Positions 58,165 through 64,000 of a stretch of DNA of 64,000 nt are shown here, piece after piece. The notes under the pieces are model-generated. The model worked only from the letters and a program-made list of their open reading frames with translations. It was not told the DNA's origin and ran no database searches. Source of the DNA: Firmicutes bacterium AF25-13AC (GTDB taxonomy: Bacteria; Bacillota; Clostridia; Lachnospirales; Lachnospiraceae); NCBI GenBank assembly GCA_003478935.1, contig QUFP01000017.1:1-64000 (forward strand), read 5' to 3'. Position 1 is the first letter of the stretch. Each line of letters begins with the position of its first letter. The position numbers and the translations under genes are program-made.

Positions 58165-58481
58165 TCGTCAACACGAATTGGCTCACATTCAATTCCTACC
58201 TCTGTCAGCTCTTTCACCGTCTGATCAACGCTATCAACACAGAAAGCAAGATGACGCAAACCACATGCCTCCGGGCGATTCACACGCTTCGGAGGATTTT
58301 CCTCAGCGAAAATCTCCAACTCCGTAAGTTCATTGACACGCAGATCTAGCTTCCAGTCTTTACGCTCCGGTCGATAGTTTTCTCTAATGACAGAGAATCC
58401 CAGCTTGTTCACATAGAAATCCTTTGCTGCTTTGTAGTTAGATACAATGATTGCAATATGATGTATTTTTGATAAATTCAT
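58098..58481 (-). CDS. Glyoxalase/VOC-fold protein
   Basis: A 127-residue vicinal-oxygen-chelate protein. Two beta-alpha-beta-beta-beta modules: KIHHIAIIVSNYKAAKDFYVNKLGF with the first metal His, ELEIFAE with a Glu ligand, GLRHLAFCVDSVD with the second His, and FHDPDGLPLELHE with the final Glu. All four metal ligands expected of the YaeR/SMU-type subgroup are present. The start at MNLSKIHH follows GGAG. Its 3' end overlaps the DUF4832 gene convergently by 67 bases. Substrate unknown. Confidence 0.88.
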   Translation of the reverse strand: MNLSKIHHIAIIVSNYKAAKDFYVNKLGFSVIRENYRPERKDWKLDLRVNELTELEIFAEENPPKRVNRPEACGLRHLAFCVDSVDQTVKELTEVGIECEPIRVDDYTGKKMTFFHDPDGLPLELHE

Positions 58482-58629
58482 TTTTCTCACACTCCATTTC
58501 TTTTATTTCCGTCACAAACTATATGGCAGCCTTCAAAAAAGACCTGTTTAGTATCAGGGAGTTCACCACTGCTTCCCCTTTTTCTCAGTATAGCATATTA
58601 TACACCTGACTTAACCCAGCGGAAGGGTC

Positions 58630-58698
58630 GAGTAGACGTACCTTTCACAAGGTACGCCCCTCATAGATCCGGACGTGCGGCTTTCCCGCATCCGGCTC
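58630..58698 (-). ncRNA. Group II intron catalytic domains V and VI
   Basis: Domain V: GAGCCGGATGCGGGAAAGCC with partner CGCACGTCCGGATCT, including the AGC triad and GAAA tetraloop. Domain VI: GTACCTT-GTGA-AAGGTAC with GAG/CTC base and an unpaired A in CTACTC as the likely branch point, ending a few bases before the 3' splice site. Confidence 0.88.
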
Positions 58699-58916
58699 TT
58701 CATATGGCTAATCGTATGTCTGATCTCTGTGTATCTGACACTTTTCTCCTTGAAATCAGTTTCCTCGTCATGCCAATCTCTGTTGGGCAAGTTTCTTTCT
58801 CGGATATTACCACATGTAGTTCCCTTACCTCCAGTGGCATTACCCACCTTCAACGGTGTCGGGTAAGGGAGATTCCTTCCAGTTTCTCCCTCCCCTAAGA
58901 ACGGAACATGCAACTT

Positions 58917-60536
58917 TCACTGCATTCCGCTCACGCATCTATAACGCATAATACCTATATGCGCAGCATTATTGGAACTCATTGCCATTTTTCTTTTCTG
59001 GCGATGTTTTTGAGAGCGTTTTTGAAAATATTCCTTATCCAGAAAGGCATTCTTATCCAGAGCCATTTGACTTTTCCTAACTATCGGCATGTCCGACATA
59101 CTGAATAGAATGCTCTTTTCTGTTCGAAATGCCCATCTCCTTCCTTTGTATTCTTTCCAGTATTTATCGACAATCCATTGATGCTTTTTATTCGGATGTC
59201 TGCGCTTTGCCCATTTCCATAACATTTTCCATGTACGGTTGTCTATCGTGCCAAAACATTTCTTCGCACAGGTTCCCTGATGGTAATTCGCCCATCCGAT
59301 TAAAACTTGATTTAATCTCTGAATGAGTATTTCTTGTTTTGTCGTCCGATTGTTTTTGATTATTTCACTGATCTTCTTCGTGACTTTACGCATAGATTTA
59401 GAGGAAGGCTTAATTATCAGCTTTCCTTTGAACTTACGGAAATTCCATCCCAGAAAATCAAATCCACTGTTTATATGTGTAATTACAGTCTTTTCCATTG
59501 ATAATGTTAGCCCTCTTTCTCTCAGAAAGCTTTCCAGCATCTGCTTAATGGCTTCCAGTGTTTCCTTATCAGATGCCGTTACAATGAAGTCATCCGCAAA
59601 CCGTACCATATGCACTTTATGGCTATTGTATTTCACTCCGAATGTTTTCTTGACTTTACTCCTCCAATATACATTTAGAATCATGGGTTCCATCCCATCT
59701 AGTACCATGTTTGCATACGTCGGTGATATAACTCCGCCTTGTGGTGATCCTTCCGTCGTAGGATAAAGCTTTCCTTTATTGATGTATCCACATTTCATAA
59801 ATTCCTTCAATATCCTCTTGTCAGTCGGGATATGCTCCATCATCCACTCATGGCTGATCTTATCAAAGCAGCTTTTTATATCGCCTTCAAGTATCCACTG
59901 TGGTGAATCTTTTCTGCTGAGTATTCGAAATGCATACTCTCTTGCATCTTCTGGGCTTCTGTATTTGCGAAATCCAAACGATATCCTGTCCGCAGTTGTT
60001 TCCGCTACTGGCTCTAACGCCAACAGTTGAAGTGCTTGCATCGCTCGGTCTCTCATTGTTGGAATTCCAAGCGGTCGCTTTTCTGTTTTCCCAAATTTCT
60101 CAATGTAAATCCGCTTTAGTGGTTTTGCATGATAGGTTTGACAGTTTAGCTCATTAACCGCCTTCATCTTCTCAGCATCTGTTTTCCATAGTTCTCCATC
60201 AATTCCCGGTGTCCTTTTTCCTTTGTTTGTAATTACACGTTTAACAGCTATTGCTTTGGCATAGAACGAATTCGTCATTAAATACTGGAGTCTTTTGACT
60301 AACCTCCATTTTTGTTCCAATGTTGCCTTTACAATTCGAATCTGTAGTCTGCTAACTTGTTCTTCTGCTTCTGTCCAGTTGATCTGGCTCCATCGAAGTT
60401 TCATGTCTGCATTGTCCTCACTTATCGCGTAATTGAACGTAATACATTCACAGTTTCCAGTTTCTTCATGTAATTGATACGCGCTGGAAGTCTGCTTCCT
60501 TTCGGACAGAGCAAATCTTGAACTCCTATTTCTCAC
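58917..60536 (-). CDS. ltrA: Group II intron reverse transcriptase/maturase
   Basis: A 539-residue intron-encoded protein. RT0-RT3 region (LQLLALEPVAETTADRISFGFRKYRSPEDAREY), RT4 ILEGDIKSCFDKISH, RT5 with FADD in place of YADD (VRFADDFIV, about residue 300), RT4a GSPQGGVISP, and maturase domain X (LIGWANYHQGTCAKKCFGTIDN...WKWAKRRHPNK). The C-terminal HNH endonuclease found in many relatives is not visible; the protein ends soon after LDKNAFLDKEYFQKR. The start is a GTG with a weak AAGG site; the ATG at MKLRWSQ, residue 45, is an alternative. It drives splicing and retrohoming of its intron. Confidence 0.92.
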   Translation of the reverse strand: MRNRSSRFALSERKQTSSAYQLHEETGNCECITFNYAISEDNADMKLRWSQINWTEAEEQVSRLQIRIVKATLEQKWRLVKRLQYLMTNSFYAKAIAVKRVITNKGKRTPGIDGELWKTDAEKMKAVNELNCQTYHAKPLKRIYIEKFGKTEKRPLGIPTMRDRAMQALQLLALEPVAETTADRISFGFRKYRSPEDAREYAFRILSRKDSPQWILEGDIKSCFDKISHEWMMEHIPTDKRILKEFMKCGYINKGKLYPTTEGSPQGGVISPTYANMVLDGMEPMILNVYWRSKVKKTFGVKYNSHKVHMVRFADDFIVTASDKETLEAIKQMLESFLRERGLTLSMEKTVITHINSGFDFLGWNFRKFKGKLIIKPSSKSMRKVTKKISEIIKNNRTTKQEILIQRLNQVLIGWANYHQGTCAKKCFGTIDNRTWKMLWKWAKRRHPNKKHQWIVDKYWKEYKGRRWAFRTEKSILFSMSDMPIVRKSQMALDKNAFLDKEYFQKRSQKHRQKRKMAMSSNNAAHIGIMRYRCVSGMQ

Positions 60537-60987
60537 GTTACATGAGAACCTTCGCTTTTTCCAGCATCCTCTACCTTCTGCGTATTGTGCTTTTCTTACG
60601 ATTGGCCTACCCGTAGGAACGCATAAGGCTTACCTTGTTCCTCAATCTGAATAATTATGACATGTTTAGGTTTTACCTATAGACCGGGAGTTCTCTGTCC
60701 GTTTGACTTGGCATCATACTAGTTACCTTGTCCCTGACTCCGTACCATTTTGGTTAGGGTGTATCAGCCACTTTCACCCTTTATAGCTGACGATCCTTAT
60801 AGTAATTCACATTTGTTAACCTTGCATGTCTTTCCCTTGCAGTAACGCGAATACGGCTTCCGCGTTTCCCACGTTGTCCCGCTGCTCCACATCTTTCATC
60901 ACTTACTCGACATTATGCGGTAGGAATATCACAAACGGATGTAATAGTGATTTCTCACAATTCAGATAGAGACTTTGCAAGTCGCAC
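60537..60987 (-). other. 5' RNA part of the group II intron
   Basis: About 450 non-coding bases between the intron start and the reverse transcriptase, expected to fold into domains I-III and the base of IV. Includes GATGAAAGATGTGGAGCAGC and ACGCGGAAGCCGTATTCGCG stem candidates. No other gene. Confidence 0.7.
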
Positions 60988-61098
60988 ACTATGGAACTAT
61001 CCGACTACCTATGTTTCTTTTGTCTCTCTTTCGTAAACGCTCAATAGTGGGTATACCCACTTCAAATAGCCGCTCCTGAGAGCGGCTTACAGTTCATT

Positions 61099-62693
61099 TT
61101 ATTTTCGACATTCGGCAGGCAACTTATCCGACCAAGGAAGAAGATCTTCACAAAAGTGATTGTCACGATCATCCATATGTTTCGGTATCTCTGTCAGAAG
61201 ATATTCAAAATAGTTATAAGGTTTCAGATGATTCGCTTTTGCAGTTTCTGCTATGCTATAGATCATTGCACTAGACTCTGCTCCGGCTATCGTATCAATC
61301 ATAACCCAGTTCTTCTTTCCTATGCAGAATGGTCGGATCGATTGTTCTGCTGCATTATTATCCATTGGCACTTCTCCATCTTCCAGAAACGTCCTTAAAT
61401 AAGTTTCCTGATTGATCGAGTAGGTAAGTCCATTTGCAGTTTTGCTTTTCGCTGCGACCACAAGTACATTCTTCTTTACCCATGTAAAATAAGCATTTAC
61501 CAATGGCTTTACTGTTAGTTGCCGATTTTTTAAACGATCTTGCGCGCTCATCCCTTCAAGCTTGTTTTCCTCGCGATAAATCGCTTGGATTTGCTTGAGT
61601 GCAAAATACGCAATCGTATCTTTCTGTTGTTCTTTTGGTAATGCTTTCAGCGCTTCATCAAAGCGCCGTCTTGCATGTGCCCAGCAGCCGGCAATCCGTA
61701 AGTCTTCCCTTTCTTTTTCCAATGTATGGTAAACCTGGTATCCGTCTGTCACACAGATTCCCTGAAAGTCCTTTAGGAATACTCTTGGATGATCTGCATT
61801 TCGAGAGGGTTGATATTCATACAGTACGATTGGTTTGTCCTGATACATCTTACCGGTACGATATACCCACATGTAATGCCTGCTTCCCGATGTTCGATTT
61901 TCTTTTGAGACGAGCACCGGAGTCTCATCTGCCTGAAGCACATGATAGTCATACATCTTCTCATGTAAGTAATCATAAAAAACAGACAGATATCGTTCCG
62001 CACACAAAATCGTCCAATGCGCCATTTCACCACGGTCAATGGAGACTCCCATTCTTTGGAATTCCTGTTCCTGACGGTATAGTGGAACTGCATTTACATA
62101 CTTTGCATTCCAGATGCCTGACAATAACGTAGGCGACACTAAACTGTTTCTTAAGAGATACGCCGGATGCTCTGCCTTCTTGAAATAATTGTCTTTCTTG
62201 GATTTGTAGACACCTACATGGTGTTCTTCAATTTCAATCTTCATCGGGGTGAAGCGGTATCGACGATAGATTTCATCTTCCAGTTGATACCAACCATCCT
62301 CTCCAAACTCCGTAATCAGTTCTCTTTCCGTCATCTTATGATCGACATGAATAACCGGAAGGTCTTTGATGTCAGCTGTTCGTTTGCCCTTTGTCTTTGC
62401 ATTCTTTGGCTTAGTAGACTTTTCTTCATCTTCCGGCACGAGGGCATTTACTGCTTCTGCCTCATTAAAGAAAACGATGTCGCCATCGACTTCCATGAAG
62501 CAGACCTGATTCTCAATCCCTAGTTTTTCTGATTTCTTACCAAACGATTGTTTTTCAGTACAGCGGCTTGCTCTAACAGAAGCTGTAGCTTTTTATCAAT
62601 TTCCTGAAGCTGTGACTGTTGCATCAGCAAAAGCTGAATCAATGTCGCTTTATCAAACGTATTCAGTTGTTCTTCTGTATAAGTCTTCGCCAT
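61099..62693 (-). CDS. tnpC: IS66 transposase TnpC, one-base frameshift
   Basis: The DDE transposase of IS66, about 531 residues when repaired. The N-terminal coil MAKTYTEEQLNTFDKATLIQLLLMQQ ends prematurely at 62520. Restoring one T at about 62545 (CGTTTT read as CGTTT) gives NNRFGKKSEKLGIENQVCFMEVDGDIVFF. The body has the leucine zipper/zinc-binding-type region, the catalytic core (VLQADETPVLV, CVTDGYQVY and the distal Glu region) and the C-terminal PFCIGKKNWVMIDTIAGAESSAMIYSI. The frameshift resembles the others in the window, so the gene may be intact in reality. Confidence 0.9.
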
Positions 62694-62973
62694 AATAAAC
62701 CTCCTCTTCATGGACTCATTATATCATAAATGGGCGATTTTTGCGAATCCCGTTTCGTTTTGAGTTCGTCATAATGCCTATGGTTTTAAGAGGATACAAG
62801 GCTGAATTCCATCTAAAGAATGCATGGCTTTTGAAATGACAAAAATGAAATGCAGCTTTATAGAAGGAACCTTGTATGCTTTTCACGCTCGTTTTTTGTG
62901 GTAGAAGAAATGGAAACTTGCTAAGTTTCTGATCGGAAATGAACTACAAAAATTTCTACGTATTGCACAAGAA
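62694..62973. other. Non-coding gap between tnpB and tnpC
   Basis: About 280 AT-rich bases inside the IS66 element with no credible reading frame. Unusually long for this family, in which tnpB and tnpC are normally close. AGGAGG precedes tnpC. Confidence 0.5.
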
Positions 62974-63336
62974 CTATGCCGGATACTGTGGCGGTGTAAT
63001 CTCTTGCACAGTATGTTTAGGGGTAATGGTCAGACCCTCCATTAGCCACCGGAACTGTTGCTCAGTAAGTGATTGCACCTCAGATTCGTTTCTCGGCCAT
63101 TGAAATCGCCCTTTCTCTAATCGTTTGTACAGGAGTAAAAATCCGTCTCGCTCCCAGGTCAATCCTTTAATGCGATCTGTTTTGCGACCGCAAAAAAGGT
63201 AAAGAGTATCCGGTACGAAAGGATTGTCTCCTGTTTTCGAAGTAATGAGGGCAGCCAGACGATCAATTCCGGATCGAAGATCGGTATAGCCGGTCACAAT
63301 GAATATCTGTTTAAAGCAGATGGCATTATTCAACAT
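62974..63336 (-). CDS. tnpB: IS66 accessory protein TnpB
   Basis: A 120-residue IS66 Orf2 (TnpB) protein. FIVTGYTDLRSGIDRLAALI, LYLFCGRKTDRIKGLTWERDGFLLLYKRLEKGRFQWP and FRWLMEGL are the family core. The start at MLNNAICFKQI overlaps the end of tnpA by 11 bases, the usual coupling; the longer frame upstream is an extension through tnpA. Required with TnpA for transposition in studied IS66 members; the molecular role is unclear. Confidence 0.92.
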   Translation of the reverse strand: MLNNAICFKQIFIVTGYTDLRSGIDRLAALITSKTGDNPFVPDTLYLFCGRKTDRIKGLTWERDGFLLLYKRLEKGRFQWPRNESEVQSLTEQQFRWLMEGLTITPKHTVQEITPPQYPA

Positions 63337-63721
63337 GGGCAAGTACCCCAAGCACTTTCGCCAAGAGTGCATCAGATGTCTGATCGGTAACTCGAAGAGT
63401 TGCGCCATGAAAATCGAATTCCAAAGAAGAACCTTTAACGGACTCTGGTAATAACTTCTTTATACAGGATTCTTCTGCCGGAGCAACTAAGTTCATTGGA
63501 ACCGGAACAACTTCTTGGTTCACCGCTTCATCTGACAGTGAATCCAAACAGGCCTTTCGTACCTGAGTCATGCGATAATAGTAGTTGGCTGTGGTAATGG
63601 AATTTTCCCGACACCATTCATTTACTGACATTCCAATCGGACGGTTATTACAGGAATGAACCATTTGGCTCCATTCCTGTAAGCGACAGTTGCGAGCCGC
63701 TAAAGATGTTTGAGATTTCAT
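63326..63721 (-). CDS. tnpA: IS66 accessory protein TnpA
   Basis: A 131-residue IS66 Orf1 protein. N-terminal helix-turn-helix region with the pattern WSQMVHSCNNRPIGMSVNEWCRENSITTANYYYRMTQVRK, then a linker and the C-terminal DNA-contact-like segment LEFDFHGATLRVTDQTSDALLAKVLGVL. Located first in the element next to its right end, about 110 bases inside the inverted repeat. Confidence 0.9.
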   Translation of the reverse strand: MKSQTSLAARNCRLQEWSQMVHSCNNRPIGMSVNEWCRENSITTANYYYRMTQVRKACLDSLSDEAVNQEVVPVPMNLVAPAEESCIKKLLPESVKGSSLEFDFHGATLRVTDQTSDALLAKVLGVLAHVE

Positions 63722-63841
63722 AGATAGCCTCCAATTGTTCTAAAAAGTTAGCCTAAACTTTTTAGACTGAATTTTTTAGAGCATTATCATTTGTCGAGGC
63801 TATTATCTCAAAAAATGGGCTTGAGTTGTTACTGAACTTGT

Positions 63842-63869
63842 TTTTTTGCCGGGGACAGGCACTTTTTTT
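63842..63869. repeat. GGGGACAGGCACT motif between T-runs
   Basis: A GGGGACAGGCACT core flanked by two runs of seven T lies exactly at the break between the IS66 right flank and the IS66 relic. Similar GGGGACAGGCAC motifs are common around transposase genes in many bacteria. Only one copy is visible here. Confidence 0.4.
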
Positions 63870-63872
63870 CTA

Positions 63873-64000
63873 GGACAGTTGCACTTGCACGGGCTCCATC
63901 TACTGTGTTATGGAACAGGAAGTTCTTTCGTCCCATAACATAAGATTTCACTCGCCTTTCAGCGGCATTGTTGGAAATCTCACATCTTCCGTCCTGCAGA
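63873..64000 (-). pseudogene. C-terminal fragment of a second IS66 transposase
   Basis: The minus strand reads DGRCEISNNAAERRVKSYVM and then GRKNFLFHNTVDGARASATVL, the end of the IS66 catalytic domain from a different subgroup than tnpC above. Homology stops abruptly at about 63873 and the usual tail is missing; the gene continues past the window edge at 64000. It was truncated, probably by the element or rearrangement to its left. Confidence 0.85.

Larger units (their letters stand above)
58627..60987 (-). mobile_element. Group II intron, apparently complete
   Basis: About 2.36 kb. The 5' end reads GTGCGACTTGCAAAGTC, matching the GTGYG intron start (60987, or 60989 if GTGTG is used). The 3' end is placed at GAC (58627-58629), just after domains V and VI. 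Domain V (58665-58698) begins GAGCCGGATGCGGG with the catalytic AGC. The encoded reverse transcriptase lies at 58917-60536. About 450 bases upstream of it would form domains I-III. The intron is only 45 bases from the IS66 end. EBS/IBS pairing was not resolved by eye. Confidence 0.88.
61033..63832 (-). mobile_element. IS66-family insertion sequence
   Basis: A 2.8-kb element with the full tnpA-tnpB-tnpC set of IS66. The ends are imperfect inverted repeats: GTAAACGCTCAATAGTGGG from 61033, and CCCATTTTTT... reading inward from GTAACAACTCAAG at 63832, sharing GTAA and CTCAA at the same positions. The 8-bp flanks (TCTCTTTC and TGAACTTG) do not match, so the expected 8-bp target duplication is absent, suggesting rearrangement after insertion. 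tnpC has a one-base frameshift. Confidence 0.8.

Noticed and set aside
60960..61000. Exact EBS/IBS exon pairing of the group II intron
   Set aside because: Sequence left of the intron (CCATAGT on the minus strand) has no convincing complement in domain I by eye, so no pairing is claimed.

Overview
The window looks like a chromosome segment of a low-to-mid GC Gram-positive anaerobe of the Clostridia, most likely a Lachnospiraceae member. The basis is gene content: hrcA-grpE-dnaK-dnaJ behind a perfect CIRCE element, short-form glycyl-tRNA synthetase, ireB-ruvX-DUF1292, RNase J, a presequence-protease-like M16C peptidase, a LoaP-type NusG paralogue, choline-binding-like cell-wall repeats and AGGAGG-type ribosome binding sites. 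No 16S gene or other species marker is present, so the genus is not resolved. Nearly all genes lie on the minus strand; the exceptions are two small secreted proteins at the left edge, an HPr-like protein and a DUF4832-type protein.

Layout. 1-2900: accessory left edge with two small exported proteins and an AbiE-type (type IV) toxin-antitoxin pair behind its own operator. 3100-8870: a Bce-like antimicrobial-peptide sensing and export set (response regulator, intramembrane-sensing kinase, ABC ATPase, FtsX-type permease) plus a GNAT acetyltransferase. 8900-14100: heat-shock operon. 14150-18100: glutamate dehydrogenase with a long structured leader, glycyl-tRNA synthetase and a lipoprotein. 18240-27680: a long co-directional run ireB > ruvX > DUF1292 > rnj > trmR > U32 peptidase > M16C protease > era > recO (RNA processing, tRNA wobble modification, ribosome assembly, repair). 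27760-27940: a 181-bp fold-back element resembling a MITE. 27944-41000: mtaB, HPr-like, then uvrB and uvrA, dacA, prmA, rsmE, nifS, thiI (DNA repair, ribosome and tRNA modification, wall trimming). 41100-51330: two-sensor hybrid kinase, GlcNAc PTS (crr-nagE), HAD phosphatase, glmS, loaP, acylphosphatase, PPi-type phosphofructokinase. 51400-58480: cell-envelope accessory region with a 1045-aa CAP/repeat/deacetylase-like protein, an O-antigen-ligase-like membrane protein, a DUF4874/DUF4832 protein and a glyoxalase-fold protein. 58600-64000: mobile DNA, namely a complete group II intron, a complete IS66 element with inverted ends, and a relic of a different IS66.

Two themes stand out. First, six genes (permease, dnaK, gdhA, nifS, glmS, IS66 tnpC) are each broken by an apparent loss of one base, mostly in a short homopolymer. 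Because several are housekeeping genes, this reads as a systematic sequencing or assembly artefact rather than gene decay. Second, several intergenic gaps are filled with long imperfect palindromes that are not ordinary terminators (27761-27941, 30965-31022, 35606-35740, 41034-41107, 56372-56435). The best novelty candidates are the MITE-like element, the palindromes, the structured gdhA leader, and the secreted CAP protein carrying a deacetylase fold that has lost its catalytic aspartate.
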